A stretch of 64,000 bases of DNA from Rhodoferax ferrireducens T118 (GTDB lineage: Bacteria > Pseudomonadota > Gammaproteobacteria > Burkholderiales > Burkholderiaceae_C). Positions 21,080 to 30,232 of the stretch are shown piece by piece. Position 1 is the first letter of the stretch; each line of letters begins with the position of its first letter. Where the stretch lies: positions 1,364,001 to 1,428,000 of the forward strand of contig NC_007908.1 in NCBI RefSeq assembly GCF_000013605.1, given 5' to 3'. A model generated the notes under the pieces. That model was given only the letters and a program-made list of their open reading frames with translations. It had not been told where the DNA came from and did no database searches. Both the position numbers and the translations under genes were made by a program.

Positions 21080-21523
21080 ATGAGCGACTCAACTTGTCCC
21101 CTGTGCGCCGCCACGGGTGGTGCACTGGTGTTTCAGGGCGAAAAATTCCGGGTCATCCGGGCGATGGAGGCCGGTTTCCCGGCCTTTTACCGGGTCGTCT
21201 GGACGGCGCATGTGGCCGAGTTTTCGGACCTTGACCCGAGCGATCGCGCCTTGTGCATGGCGGCTGTGTGTGCCGTAGAGCAGGCCTTGCGGGAGCATCT
21301 GCAGCCGACCAAGATCAACCTGGCGGCCCTGGGCAATGTGGTGGCGCACCTGCACTGGCATGTGATTGCCCGCTTTGACTGGGACAGTCATTTTCCGGCG
21401 CCGGTGTGGAGCGCCCCTCAGCGCCCGGTTGATTTGGCGGCTGTGGCGGCCCTTGCGGCCCGCCTGGAAGACGTGGATGGCACTATTGAACGGGCACTGT
21501 CCGAGATGCGCGCCGCTTGGTGA
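21080..21523 (+). CDS. HIT family protein
   Basis: A 147-residue histidine-triad nucleotide hydrolase or transferase. The N-terminal CPLCAATGG looks like a metal-binding CxxC start, as in Hint-type proteins. The triad motif is HLHWHVIARF (His near 93, 95, 97), fitting the H-x-H-x-H signature. The substrate is probably a nucleoside phosphoramidate or dinucleotide; not determinable here. It starts 3 bases after the oxidoreductase stop codon and is followed by a DUF971 gene. Confidence 0.9.
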   Translation: MSDSTCPLCAATGGALVFQGEKFRVIRAMEAGFPAFYRVVWTAHVAEFSDLDPSDRALCMAAVCAVEQALREHLQPTKINLAALGNVVAHLHWHVIARFDWDSHFPAPVWSAPQRPVDLAAVAALAARLEDVDGTIERALSEMRAAW

Positions 21524-21566
21524 GTTTTGTGATTTTGTAGCTGGTAATTCTGAAAAGGTGGTTCAT

Positions 21567-21980
21567 ATGGCAGGTTTGCAAGCAGGCGCGCCGACGCCCC
21601 AGGCGATCACGGTGCACAGCCAGTCCAGGGTGCTGGAGGTGACATTTTCCGATGGCGCCACCTTTCGTATTCCCTTTGAGTTGATGCGCGTGTACTCGCC
21701 TTCGGCCGAAGTCGCGGGCCACGGGCCGGGGCAAGAGGTATTGCAGACCGGCAAGCGCCAGGTCGAACTGGCCGGGCTGGAGCCGGTCGGCAACTACGCC
21801 ATCCAGCCCGCGTTCTCGGATGGTCACGATAGCGGCATTTTTTCCTGGGACTATCTCTATTTTCTGGGTTCCCAGCAGGACAAGCTGTGGGCTGACTACA
21901 CCGCCCGTCTCGCCGCCGCCGGCGTGGAGCGGGATGCGCCCATGCCCGAGAAAGCCGGGAAAGCCTGCGGCAGCCATTGA
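21567..21980 (+). CDS. DUF971 (gamma-butyrobetaine hydroxylase N-terminal-like) protein
   Basis: A 137-residue protein with a DUF971/GBBH-N domain: [19 protein letters not shown] followed by [17 protein letters not shown] and [22 protein letters not shown]. This small fold occurs alone in proteobacteria, often next to ubiE or Fe-S genes, and its role is unsettled; links to Fe-S protein assembly have been proposed. The ATG at 21567 follows a GAAAAGG Shine-Dalgarno. The C-terminus KACGSH ends 22 bases before ubiE, in the same direction. Confidence 0.9.
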   Translation: MAGLQAGAPTPQAITVHSQSRVLEVTFSDGATFRIPFELMRVYSPSAEVAGHGPGQEVLQTGKRQVELAGLEPVGNYAIQPAFSDGHDSGIFSWDYLYFLGSQQDKLWADYTARLAAAGVERDAPMPEKAGKACGSH

Positions 21981-22002
21981 ACAAACAATTAACATTGCAC
22001 CC

Positions 22003-22734
22003 ATGACGACAACACATTTTGGTTACAAGACGGTTCCAGAAACCGAAAAAGCGAAGCACGTGCGGGGCGTGTTCGATTCCGTGGCGCCCAAATACGACCT
22101 GATGAACGACCTGATGTCGATGGGTTTGCATCGCGCCTGGAAGGCCTTCACGGTGATGGTGGCCAATGTTCGTGAGGGCTATCAGGTGCTCGACATTGCC
22201 GGCGGCACCGGTGACCTGGCGCTGGCTTTTTCCAAAAAAGTGGGCCGGAGCGGGCAGGTGGTGCACACCGACATCAACGAGGCGATGTTGCGCACCGGGC
22301 GCAATCGCTTGCTGGACGCCGGGGTTTCCCTGCCGACCGTGGTGTGTGACGCCGAAAAACTGCCGTTCCCGAGCAACCACTTTGATGTGGTCAGCGTCGC
22401 CTTTGGCCTGCGCAACATGACGCACAAGGACCTGGCGCTGGCCGAGATGAACCGGGTGCTCAAAACCGGGGGCAAATTGCTGGTGCTGGAGTTTTCCAAG
22501 GTGGCACCGCCTCTGGAGAAAGTCTATGACTGGTATTCATTCAAGGTGTTGCCCAAGCTGGGGCAACTGGTAGCCGGTGACGATGCCAGCTACCGCTACC
22601 TGGCCGAGTCGATTCGCATGCATCCGGGGCAAGAGGAGCTCAAAGCCCTGATGAAAAATAATGGCTTTGGTCATGTGGATTACCACAACCTGACCGGGGG
22701 GCTGGTAGCCTTGCACGTTGGCATCAAATGTTGA
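22003..22734 (+). CDS. ubiE: Ubiquinone/menaquinone C-methyltransferase
   Basis: C-methylates 2-polyprenyl-6-methoxy-1,4-benzoquinol in ubiquinone synthesis. The 243-residue start at 22003 ([20 protein letters not shown]) matches the family. Signature segments are [24 protein letters not shown], the SAM-binding [15 protein letters not shown] and [16 protein letters not shown]. It is followed by a Tim44-like gene and then ubiJ-ubiB; this clustering puts methylation, lipid binding and the UbiB kinase-like protein in one transcription direction. Confidence 0.97.
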   Translation: MTTTHFGYKTVPETEKAKHVRGVFDSVAPKYDLMNDLMSMGLHRAWKAFTVMVANVREGYQVLDIAGGTGDLALAFSKKVGRSGQVVHTDINEAMLRTGRNRLLDAGVSLPTVVCDAEKLPFPSNHFDVVSVAFGLRNMTHKDLALAEMNRVLKTGGKLLVLEFSKVAPPLEKVYDWYSFKVLPKLGQLVAGDDASYRYLAESIRMHPGQEELKALMKNNGFGHVDYHNLTGGLVALHVGIKC

Positions 22735-22758
22735 TGTAAAGAATTTTTTGGAGACCTT

Positions 22759-23715
22759 ATGAAATTGTGGACTTGGGTTTTGGCGGCATTGATGCTTTTG
22801 GCAGGTTTTAACGCCGAGGCAGCGCGCCTTGGCGGCGGCCGTTCTTTTGGCAAACAGTCGAGCAACGTGACGCAGCGTCAGGCCGCGCCCATGCCTCCGG
22901 CTGCGGCACCCGCCGCAGCACCGGCGGGCGTTGCGCCCAAGCGGCCTTGGGGTGCCATGCTGGGCGGTTTGGCCGCCGGTCTGGGCCTGGCCTGGTTGGC
23001 CAATTCCCTGGGCATGGGCGGGGCCTTTGGCCAGATCTTGATGTTTGCCTTGCTGGCGATGGTGATCATGATGGCGGTGGCCTGGTTCAAGCGGTCTCGC
23101 TCAGGCGCGCAATCGCAGGACACGGCCAAGTCGCCGTTTGCTTTTCAAGGCGCAGCACCCGCAACCGCAGCGCAGTTGCCTGCCAGCTACCGGCCGGAAA
23201 ACGTGGGGAACGACGCCTCCGCCCGTCCCTGGGAGCGCAACAGCACGGCGTTTGAGGCCCTGAAAACAACGCCTGCCGTGGCCGGCTCGATGATTGGCTC
23301 TGGCCTGGCGGGTTCGCAAAGTTGGGGTGTTCCTGACGGCTTTGACGCGGAGGGTTTCCTCACGTCGGCGAAAGCGAATTTTGTGTCGCTGCAGGCGGCT
23401 TGGGACAAGTCAGACATCAACGCCTTGCGCGTCATGATGACCGATACGATGCTCAAGGAGATTCAAGCGCAACTCGCTGAGCGGGAAGCCCACACCGGTG
23501 GCCCGGTCAATCTCACGGATGTTGTCATGATCGAAGCGCAGCTTCTGGGCATTGAAGATACCGGTGACGACTACATGGCCAGTGTCGAGTTTTCCGGCAT
23601 GATCCGTGAAGAACCGTCGGCCGGTGCCAGCCCGTTCCGCGAAGTGTGGAACATGACCAAGACCAAGAGCGGCAAGAGCGGTTGGCTGGTGGCAGGGGTG
23701 CAGGCACTGCAATAG
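22759..23715 (+). CDS. Tim44-like domain membrane protein
   Basis: A 318-residue protein with an N-terminal signal or anchor (MKLWTWVLAALMLLAGFNAEA), an Ala/Pro-rich linker, two hydrophobic segments (AMLGGLAAGLGLAWLA and ILMFALLAMVIMMAVAWF, about residues 75-115) and a C-terminal Tim44-like domain (about 195-318: FLTSAKANFVSLQAAWDKSDINALRVMMTD). Bacterial Tim44-like proteins such as TimA are membrane-associated; their partner is not settled. The position between ubiE and ubiJ is conserved in Betaproteobacteria. AGGT-type ribosome site precedes the ATG. Confidence 0.88.
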   Translation: MKLWTWVLAALMLLAGFNAEAARLGGGRSFGKQSSNVTQRQAAPMPPAAAPAAAPAGVAPKRPWGAMLGGLAAGLGLAWLANSLGMGGAFGQILMFALLAMVIMMAVAWFKRSRSGAQSQDTAKSPFAFQGAAPATAAQLPASYRPENVGNDASARPWERNSTAFEALKTTPAVAGSMIGSGLAGSQSWGVPDGFDAEGFLTSAKANFVSLQAAWDKSDINALRVMMTDTMLKEIQAQLAEREAHTGGPVNLTDVVMIEAQLLGIEDTGDDYMASVEFSGMIREEPSAGASPFREVWNMTKTKSGKSGWLVAGVQALQ

Positions 23716-23797
23716 CTGTCAAGCCGGACAGGGATCCGGGGCCGCAATCACAGTCGGTCGCGAATAACGGTCTGATTTCAGGGAATAATCGGGGGCT

Positions 23798-24352
23798 ATG
23801 GCAACACAGTCCCCTTTTTCATGGCTGGAGGGTCTCCTCCAAAATCTTCCACCCCTGCCCAATTTGCAGCCGCCGGAATGGGCGGTTGATGAGGCGCAGC
23901 GTCGCATCGTCTTGCTGCTCAATCACATTCTGATGCAGGAAGTTGAGGCGACCAGCCGCCTGGCCAGGCAAAAAGGGCGTGTCGTCCTGATGCAGTGGCG
24001 CTCATTTTCTGTCAGGTTGGTTGCTACGCCGGCGGGTTTGCTGGATCGGGCCACGGCGCAAGACAAGCCCGACCTGGTGTTGGCGGTTTCTGAAGAGTCG
24101 CCGTTGACACTCGCTCAAAACGTGCTGCGAGGCGACAAACCGGCGGTGCGTATTGAGGGCGATGTGCAACTTGCCGCCGATGTGAATTGGCTGGTCGACC
24201 ATGTGCGCTGGGACATTGAAGAAGATCTGGCGCGTGTGATCGGCGACGCGCCCGCGCATACCTTGAGTCAAGCTGCCCGCAACATGGCGGCCGCCCTGCG
24301 TCAGTTTCTGGGCAATGCCGCGGCGGCCGACTCGACCAAGGCGCCCACATGA
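23798..24352 (+). CDS. ubiJ: Ubiquinone biosynthesis accessory factor UbiJ (SCP2 domain)
   Basis: A 184-residue protein with an SCP2-like lipid-binding domain ([64 protein letters not shown]). In E. coli UbiJ binds ubiquinone intermediates and with UbiK organises the late hydroxylation-methylation complex. Its gene ends with a 4-base overlap (ATGA) with ubiB, so translation is coupled. Confidence 0.92.
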   Translation: MATQSPFSWLEGLLQNLPPLPNLQPPEWAVDEAQRRIVLLLNHILMQEVEATSRLARQKGRVVLMQWRSFSVRLVATPAGLLDRATAQDKPDLVLAVSEESPLTLAQNVLRGDKPAVRIEGDVQLAADVNWLVDHVRWDIEEDLARVIGDAPAHTLSQAARNMAAALRQFLGNAAAADSTKAPT

Positions 24353-25914
24353 CGCGTCTGTTTCGTGGCGTCTTCATCGTCTGGATGATGTTGCGCTATG
24401 GTCTCGATGAGCTGTTTCTGACCAGCTTTCGCAAGCCCTGGCTGCATGCCTTGGCCCGCATCGTGTCGATCGGGCGAAATCTCGACGCACCCCGGGGGCA
24501 ACGGATTCGCGAGGCGCTGGAGAGCCTGGGCCCGATTTTTGTGAAGTTTGGGCAGGTGCTGTCGACGCGGCGCGACTTGTTGCCGCTCGATATTGCCGAT
24601 GAGCTGGCCCGCTTGCAGGATCGGGTGCCACCGTTTGACAGCGATGTGGCCATTGCCTCCATTGAGCGGGCGTTCAATAAAAAAGTCGGCGACATTTTTG
24701 TCTCGTTTGAGCGGGTGCCGGTTGCCAGTGCCTCGATTGCCCAGGTCCATTTTGCTGTGCTCAAGGACCGGGACGGTCGCGAACGCGAGGTGGCGGTCAA
24801 GGTGTTGCGCCCCGGCATGATGCTGGCGATTGAAAAAGACCTGAGCCTGATGCGCATGATGGCGGGCTGGGTCGACAGCCTCTCCAACGGTGGCAAGCGT
24901 CTCAAGCCGCGCGAAGTGGTGGCTGAGTTTGACAAGTACCTGCATGACGAACTTGATCTGATCCGCGAGGCGTCCAGTGCCGCGCAGTTGCGCCGCAATA
25001 TGTCAGGGCTCAATCTGGTACTGATTCCCGAGATGTTCTGGGACTATTGCACGACCGATGTCATTGTGATGGAGCGTATGCATGGGGTGCCGGTCAGCCA
25101 GGTGGATCGCCTGAAGGCCGCGGGGGTTGATATCCCGAAGCTGGCGCGTGACGGGGTGACGATTTTCTTCACGCAGGTGTTTCGTGACGGCTTTTTTCAT
25201 GCCGACATGCACCCCGGCAACATCCAGGTCAGTATTGATCCGGCCACCTTTGGCCGCTATATCTCGCTCGATTTCGGCATTGTGGGCACTTTGACGGCGT
25301 CTGATAAAGAGTACCTGGCGCAAAATTTCACCGCCTTTTTCCGGCGCGACTACAAGCGGGTCGCCGAGTTGCACATCGAGTCCGGCTGGGTGCCGCCTGC
25401 AACCCGGGTCGATGAGCTGGAGTCGGCCATCCGCTCGGTGTGCGAGCCGTACTTTGATCGGCCGTTGAAGGATTTCTCGCTGGGCATTGTGTTGATGCGC
25501 CTGTTCCAGACCTCGCGGCGTTTTCATGTCGAAATCCAGCCGCAGCTGGTGTTGCTGCAAAAGACGCTGCTCAACATCGAAGGCCTGGGTCGCCAACTGG
25601 ACCCTGATCTGGATCTCTGGAGCACGGCCAAACCGTTTCTTGAGAAATGGATGATTGACCAACTGGGGCCGAAAATGCTCATGGACCAGTTGCGCAACGA
25701 AGCCCCGCTCTATGCCAAGCTGATCCCTGAACTCCCGCGCCTGCTGGTCGATTTTCTGAAACATGGAAAGTCGGGCCAGAATGGCGGACTCGAAGCCTTG
25801 CTGGTGGAGCAAAAACGCACCAACCGTTTGTTGCAGGCGCTCCTTTATGGGGTTCTGGGATTTGTGCTCGGCTTGCTGGTCATGCAGGTGATTGTGCGGG
25901 TACGGGTTTTTTAG
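24349..25914 (+). CDS. ubiB: Ubiquinone biosynthesis kinase-like protein UbiB
   Basis: A 521-residue ABC1/ADCK atypical kinase that promotes ubiquinone synthesis, probably through ATPase activity coupled to extraction of membrane-bound intermediates. The KxGQ motif lies in [18 protein letters not shown] (near residue 65), the Ala-rich loop in [12 protein letters not shown], the catalytic segment is HADMHPGNI and the metal site is LDFGIVG. A C-terminal hydrophobic anchor ([22 protein letters not shown]) is present as in E. coli UbiB. Overlaps ubiJ by 4 bases. Confidence 0.97.
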   Translation: MTRLFRGVFIVWMMLRYGLDELFLTSFRKPWLHALARIVSIGRNLDAPRGQRIREALESLGPIFVKFGQVLSTRRDLLPLDIADELARLQDRVPPFDSDVAIASIERAFNKKVGDIFVSFERVPVASASIAQVHFAVLKDRDGREREVAVKVLRPGMMLAIEKDLSLMRMMAGWVDSLSNGGKRLKPREVVAEFDKYLHDELDLIREASSAAQLRRNMSGLNLVLIPEMFWDYCTTDVIVMERMHGVPVSQVDRLKAAGVDIPKLARDGVTIFFTQVFRDGFFHADMHPGNIQVSIDPATFGRYISLDFGIVGTLTASDKEYLAQNFTAFFRRDYKRVAELHIESGWVPPATRVDELESAIRSVCEPYFDRPLKDFSLGIVLMRLFQTSRRFHVEIQPQLVLLQKTLLNIEGLGRQLDPDLDLWSTAKPFLEKWMIDQLGPKMLMDQLRNEAPLYAKLIPELPRLLVDFLKHGKSGQNGGLEALLVEQKRTNRLLQALLYGVLGFVLGLLVMQVIVRVRVF

Positions 25915-25940
25915 TCAGCCCGCTTGGTTGCATGGCGCTT

Positions 25941-25946
25941 TATAAT
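25941..25946 (+). promoter_or_regulatory. -10-like TATAAT upstream of fmdB
   Basis: A perfect TATAAT lies 38 bases before the fmdB ATG, in the 69-base gap after ubiB. No good -35 sits 16-18 bases upstream. It suggests that the fmdB-DUF502-aspS run has its own promoter. Confidence 0.35.
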
Positions 25947-25983
25947 GTCGGGCTTTGTTACTTGAAATCCGAGCCGTATTGCC

Positions 25984-26325
25984 ATGCCAATTTATGCCTA
26001 TAAATGTGAGTCCTGCGGGTTTGCCAAGGACGTGCTGCAAAAGATGTCGGATGCGGTGCTGACCGATTGCCCCTCCTGCGGCGCTTCTGCCTTCAAGAAG
26101 CAACTGACCGCGGCGGGCTTCCAGCTCAAAGGTTCTGGCTGGTACGCCACCGATTTCAAGGGCGGCGCCTCGGCTGCATCCACTGCAACGGCTCCGGCCG
26201 CCGACAGCGCCGGCGCTGTGGCAACTGCGACAGAGGGCGCCAAGCCAAGCGAGAGTTCCACGACAAAACCAGTTGCAACGCCGCCGGCAGCCGGTGGCTG
26301 CGGTGGCGCCTGCGCCTGCCATTAA
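25984..26325 (+). CDS. FmdB family zinc-ribbon protein
   Basis: A 113-residue protein with the FmdB regulatory zinc ribbon at its N-terminus: MPIYAYKCESCGFAKDVLQKMSD and CPSCGASAFKKQLTAAGFQLKG, that is CxxC twice. The remainder is an Ala/Thr-rich tail ending in a short cysteine-rich GGCGGACACH, possibly another metal site. FmdB-like proteins are annotated as putative regulators without known targets. In Betaproteobacteria it commonly precedes a DUF502 membrane protein and aspS, as here. Confidence 0.9.
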   Translation: MPIYAYKCESCGFAKDVLQKMSDAVLTDCPSCGASAFKKQLTAAGFQLKGSGWYATDFKGGASAASTATAPAADSAGAVATATEGAKPSESSTTKPVATPPAAGGCGGACACH

Positions 26326-26354
26326 CGTTGCCCCACCCAAGCGCTGGAAATCTC

Positions 26355-27008
26355 GTGCCCATCAAGAAGTACCTGCTCACTGGTTTACTGGTCTGGTTGC
26401 CATTGGCCATCACCATTTGGGTGCTGTTGTGGCTGGTCGGGCTGCTCGATGCCATTTTTGGCGGTTTATTGACGGGACTGGTCGCGTTGACCCCCAACTC
26501 GGCGGGCACCCTGATTGAGCCGCTGCGCCATATTCCCGGGCTTGGCGTGGTGCTGGTTTTTAGCGCCTTGCTGGTAACGGGCGCACTGGTCTCCAATGTG
26601 GCAGGCCGCTGGTGGCTGGCGCAATGGGACCGGTTGTTTGCCCATATCCCGGTTTTCAAGTCGATCTACAACAGCGTCAAGAAAGTGTCGGACACGCTTT
26701 TTTCCAGCAATGGCAATGCGTTTCGCAAGGCCATGCTGGTCCAGTATCCGCGCGCCGGTGTCTGGACTGTTGCGTTCCAGACCGGCACTCCCGGCGGCGA
26801 GGTGGCTCACCACCTCGGGGCTGATTTTGTGAGTGTTTATGTTCCGACGACGCCGAACCCGACCAGTGGGTTTTTTCTGCTGCTGCCGCGCTCCGAAGTG
26901 ATTGAATTGCGCATGAGTGTGGATGAGGCACTGACCTATGTCATTTCCATGGGTTCAGTGGCACCAGCGGTCGCAATTGAGCTTGCGCCCAAGCAAGTTT
27001 CGCCTTAA
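26355..27008 (+). CDS. DUF502 membrane protein
   Basis: A protein of about 217 residues starting at GTG 26355, the codon that begins the conserved N-terminus (V/M)PIKKYLLTGLLVWLPLAITIW. Two transmembrane helices (about 8-30 and 60-82) are followed by a soluble domain with FKSIYNSVKKVSDTLFSS and VPTTPNPTSGFFLLLPRSEV, the DUF502 signature. Function is unknown; distant plant relatives (COV1-like) are membrane trafficking proteins. It sits 29 bases after fmdB and 48 before aspS. Confidence 0.92.
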   Translation: MPIKKYLLTGLLVWLPLAITIWVLLWLVGLLDAIFGGLLTGLVALTPNSAGTLIEPLRHIPGLGVVLVFSALLVTGALVSNVAGRWWLAQWDRLFAHIPVFKSIYNSVKKVSDTLFSSNGNAFRKAMLVQYPRAGVWTVAFQTGTPGGEVAHHLGADFVSVYVPTTPNPTSGFFLLLPRSEVIELRMSVDEALTYVISMGSVAPAVAIELAPKQVSP

Positions 27009-27056
27009 TTTTTGATAACCTGTGCCGCCTCGCGAGGCGGGCTCTGAAAGCTGTTT

Positions 27057-28892
27057 ATGGCCATGCGCTCTCATTATTGCGGTCTTGTCACCGACACCCT
27101 GTTGGGTCAAACCGTCACCCTGTGTGGTTGGGTTAATCGTCGCCGCGACCACGGGGGCGTGATTTTTGTCGATATCCGGGATCGCGAAGGTTACGTGCAG
27201 GTGGTGTGTGACCCGGACCGTGCCGACATGTTCAAGGTGGCCGAGGGTCTTCGCAACGAGTTTTGTATTCAGGTCAAAGGCCTGGTGCGTGCCCGCCCTG
27301 AAGGCACGGTCAATGAAGGCCTCAAGAGCGGCAAGATCGAGGTGCTTTGCCATGAGCTGACGGTACTCAACCCGTCGGTCACGCCCCCGTTTCAGCTCGA
27401 TGATGACAACCTGAGCGAGACCACGCGCCTGACGCACCGGGTGCTGGACTTGCGTCGCCCCTATATGCAAAACAATTTGATGTTGCGCTACCGCGTGGCC
27501 ATGGAGGTGCGCAAGTTTCTCGATGCCAACGGTTTTGTTGACATTGAAACCCCGATGCTCGGCAAGTCCACCCCAGAGGGTGCGCGCGACTATCTGGTGC
27601 CCAGCCGAGTCCATGAGGGCCACTTTTTTGCCTTGCCGCAGAGCCCGCAGTTGTTCAAGCAATTGTTGATGGTGGCGGGTTTCGATCGTTATTACCAGAT
27701 CACCAAGTGCTTTCGTGATGAGGACTTGCGTGCTGACCGCCAGCCCGAATTCACACAAATTGATATTGAGACCTCGTTTCTGAGTGAACAGGATATTCGT
27801 GACCTGTTCCAGGAAATGATCACGACCGTTTTCAAGACCACCTTGAATGTTGACTTGGGCGAATTCCCGGTGATGGCGTATTCCGAGGCCATGCATCGTT
27901 ATGGCTCGGACAAGCCCGACCTGCGCGTCAAGCTCGAATTCACCGAGCTGACCGATGTGATGACCGACGTGGACTTCAAGGTGTTCTCGGGTGCCGCGAC
28001 CATGAAGGGCGGTCGTGTGGTGGGCCTGCGCATTCCGGGCGGCGCGCGTGAAGTCGGCGGCTTGAGCCGTGGCGAGATTGATGCCTACGCTGAGTTTGTC
28101 AAAATCTACGGGGCCAAAGGGCTGGCGTACATCAAGGTCAACGAGTTGGCCAAGGGCCCGGGCGACAAGGCCCTTCGGTGGCCGGGCCTGCAGTCGCCCA
28201 TCGTCAAGAATATTCACGACAAAGCCATTGCCGAAGTGCTGGCCCGCACCGGTGCGCAAGATGGAGACCTGATTTTCTTTGGCGCTGACAAAGCCAAGAT
28301 TGTCAACGACGCCATCGGCGCTTTGCGCATCAAGATTGGTCACAGCGAGTTTGGCAAGAAGAATGCTTTGTTCGAGAAGTCCTGGCGCCCGATGTGGGTG
28401 GTTGACTTTCCGATGTTTGAGTTTGATGAAGAGGCGCAGCGCTACACCGCAGTGCATCACCCCTTCACGGCGCCCAAGGAAGGGCATGAAGACTGGATGG
28501 TCACAGCCCCCGAGAAGTGCATCTCGCAGGGTTATGACATGGTGCTCAACGGCTGGGAGATGGGCGGCGGCTCGGTGCGTATCCACCGCGCCGATGTGCA
28601 GCAAAAAGTGTTTGATGCCTTGAAAATCTCGCCGGAAGAAGCGCAAGACAAATTTGGTTTCTTGCTGGATGCCTTGCAATATGGTGCGCCACCGCATGGC
28701 GGCCTGGCTTTTGGTCTGGACCGCATCATTACGTTGATGACCGGTGCCGAGTCAATTCGCGACGTCATCGCCTTCCCCAAAACCCAGCGTGCGCAGTGTC
28801 TGCTGACGCAAGCGCCGTCACCGGTGGACGAGAAACAGTTGCGCGAACTGCACATCCGGCTGCGCACGCCTGAGCCCATAAAAGCGGCTTGA
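27057..28892 (+). CDS. aspS: Aspartyl-tRNA synthetase
   Basis: Class IIb synthetase that charges tRNA-Asp, probably also tRNA-Asn (non-discriminating), as is usual where Gat amidotransferase is used; that part is inference. The 611-residue protein has an N-terminal OB-fold anticodon-binding domain ([22 protein letters not shown]), motif 2 in [20 protein letters not shown], the bacterial GAD insertion (about 300-420) and motif 3 in [14 protein letters not shown]. Start at 27057 or the in-frame ATG at 27063 are equally possible; GAAAG precedes. A clear terminator follows. Confidence 0.97.
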   Translation: MAMRSHYCGLVTDTLLGQTVTLCGWVNRRRDHGGVIFVDIRDREGYVQVVCDPDRADMFKVAEGLRNEFCIQVKGLVRARPEGTVNEGLKSGKIEVLCHELTVLNPSVTPPFQLDDDNLSETTRLTHRVLDLRRPYMQNNLMLRYRVAMEVRKFLDANGFVDIETPMLGKSTPEGARDYLVPSRVHEGHFFALPQSPQLFKQLLMVAGFDRYYQITKCFRDEDLRADRQPEFTQIDIETSFLSEQDIRDLFQEMITTVFKTTLNVDLGEFPVMAYSEAMHRYGSDKPDLRVKLEFTELTDVMTDVDFKVFSGAATMKGGRVVGLRIPGGAREVGGLSRGEIDAYAEFVKIYGAKGLAYIKVNELAKGPGDKALRWPGLQSPIVKNIHDKAIAEVLARTGAQDGDLIFFGADKAKIVNDAIGALRIKIGHSEFGKKNALFEKSWRPMWVVDFPMFEFDEEAQRYTAVHHPFTAPKEGHEDWMVTAPEKCISQGYDMVLNGWEMGGGSVRIHRADVQQKVFDALKISPEEAQDKFGFLLDALQYGAPPHGGLAFGLDRIITLMTGAESIRDVIAFPKTQRAQCLLTQAPSPVDEKQLRELHIRLRTPEPIKAA

Positions 28893-28928
28893 TCAAGCCC
28901 TGGACGGCGGGCTTCAGGCAGAATGAAA

Positions 28929-28955
28929 GGGCGCTTGAATGGCGCCCGTTTTTTT
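28929..28955 (+). terminator. Rho-independent terminator after aspS
   Basis: GGGCGC and GCGCCC form a perfect six-pair stem across a seven-base loop, followed by seven T residues. It lies 36 bases after the aspS stop. The next gene's probable start codon (28956) follows the T run immediately. Confidence 0.85.
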
Positions 28956-29435
28956 ATGCCTAAAGTCTACAAGATTCCCCAATCCGTCCTGGTTGTGATT
29001 TACACACCGGCGCTCGATGTGCTGCTGATCAAAAGAGCCGACGCTGCGGATTTCTGGCAGTCGGTCACCGGCAGCAAAGACACGCTCGATGAGACCTTTG
29101 AGCAAACAGCGGTGCGTGAAGTCCTGGAGGAAACCGGCATTGAGTGCGCCCCCGGTACGCCACTGGCCGCTCATTTGCGCGACTGGCGACTTGAGAACGT
29201 CTATGACATTTATCCTCGTTGGCGGCATCGTTACGAGCCCGGTGTGACACGCAACACCGAGCATTTGTTTGGCTTGCAGGTGCCCGCCGCAACCCCGGTG
29301 CGCCTGAGCCCGCGCGAACATACGAGCTACCTGTGGCTTCCCTATCTTGAAGCGGCGGCCGCGTGTTTTTCACCTTCCAACGCGGAAGCGTGTTTGATGC
29401 TGCCCAGGATGGCGGCTGCAAAGGCGTCAATATGA
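28956..29435 (+). CDS. nudB: Dihydroneopterin triphosphate diphosphatase (Nudix)
   Basis: Removes pyrophosphate from dihydroneopterin triphosphate in folate synthesis. The start at 28956 (MPKVYKIPQSVLVVIYTPALD) matches the family and gives 159 residues. The Nudix box lies in GSKDTLDETFEQTAVREVLEETGIE, with REV..E.TG metal ligands. An alternative ATG at 28923 would place the aspS terminator inside the gene, so I reject it. The end overlaps the next gene by 4 bases (ATGA). folE, the preceding pathway step, is about 2 kb downstream. Confidence 0.9.
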   Translation: MPKVYKIPQSVLVVIYTPALDVLLIKRADAADFWQSVTGSKDTLDETFEQTAVREVLEETGIECAPGTPLAAHLRDWRLENVYDIYPRWRHRYEPGVTRNTEHLFGLQVPAATPVRLSPREHTSYLWLPYLEAAAACFSPSNAEACLMLPRMAAAKASI

Positions 29436-30190
29436 ATATTGTGCGAGTCGCCACCTACAACATTCACAAAGGTGTGCAGGGTATTGGTCCGCAGCGACGG
29501 CTGGAAATACACAACCTCGGCCATGCGGTCGAGCAGTTGGATTCAGACATTGTGTGCTTGCAGGAGGTGAGGCTTTTGAATCGGCGCGAGGCGCAGCATT
29601 TCACGCGCTGGCCCGAGTTGTCGCAAGCTGAATTCCTGGCGCCGGAAGGCTACGAGGCGGTTTATCACACCAATGCGTTTACCCGGCATGGCGAGCACGG
29701 CAACGCCATGCTGTCGCGCTGGCCGGTGGTGGCTTACCAGCAGGAGGACATTTCCGATCACCGTTTTGAACAGCGTGGTTTGCTGCATGTCGAGGTGCTG
29801 GTGCATGGCCGAGCCGTGCATGTGGTGGTGGTGCACCTGGGTCTGATCAAGGCCAGTCGAGCCCGCCAGATTGCGCAGTTGCAACGCTTTGTCGCGCGCG
29901 AAGTGCCCCCGATGGCACCCTTGCTGGTGGCCGGGGATTTCAATGACTGGGGCAGTCTGGTGCAGCGGGCGCTTGATGCGACCAACTTGAAAACCTTCAC
30001 GGGCGCGCGTCATCCAACTTATCCGGCCCGGCTGCCGCTGGTGCAGCTGGACTATGTGTACGCCAGAGGCTTGGTGCCGCTGGGGGTGCAGGTGCCCCAA
30101 GGCCGGATATGGTCGCGTATGTCCGACCATTTGCCTTTGATTGCCGAGTTCGGTTTGCCGGAAATCGAACCATCGCCGGACCGCTCGTAG
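29432..30190 (+). CDS. Endonuclease/exonuclease/phosphatase family protein
   Basis: A 252-residue EEP-fold hydrolase starting at 29432 (MNIVRVATYNIHKGVQG), in 4-base overlap with nudB. Characteristic residues are the N in ATYNIHKG, the Glu in VCLQEVRLLNRRE, DFNDW (metal and catalytic Asp/Asn) and SDHLPLIAEF at the C-terminus, the SDHxP motif. No signal peptide, so cytoplasmic. Members next to clsB in Betaproteobacteria are of unknown substrate; phospholipid headgroup or nucleic acid phosphodiesters are both possible. Confidence 0.88.
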   Translation: MNIVRVATYNIHKGVQGIGPQRRLEIHNLGHAVEQLDSDIVCLQEVRLLNRREAQHFTRWPELSQAEFLAPEGYEAVYHTNAFTRHGEHGNAMLSRWPVVAYQQEDISDHRFEQRGLLHVEVLVHGRAVHVVVVHLGLIKASRARQIAQLQRFVAREVPPMAPLLVAGDFNDWGSLVQRALDATNLKTFTGARHPTYPARLPLVQLDYVYARGLVPLGVQVPQGRIWSRMSDHLPLIAEFGLPEIEPSPDRS

Positions 30191-30232
30191 CGGCATCACC
30201 GCCAGCCTTGTCCGCAGCACTTGAAGGAAACC

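Noticed and set aside
26955..28697. 580-codon minus-strand frame opposite aspS
   Set aside because: Antisense shadow of aspS with no recognisable domain.
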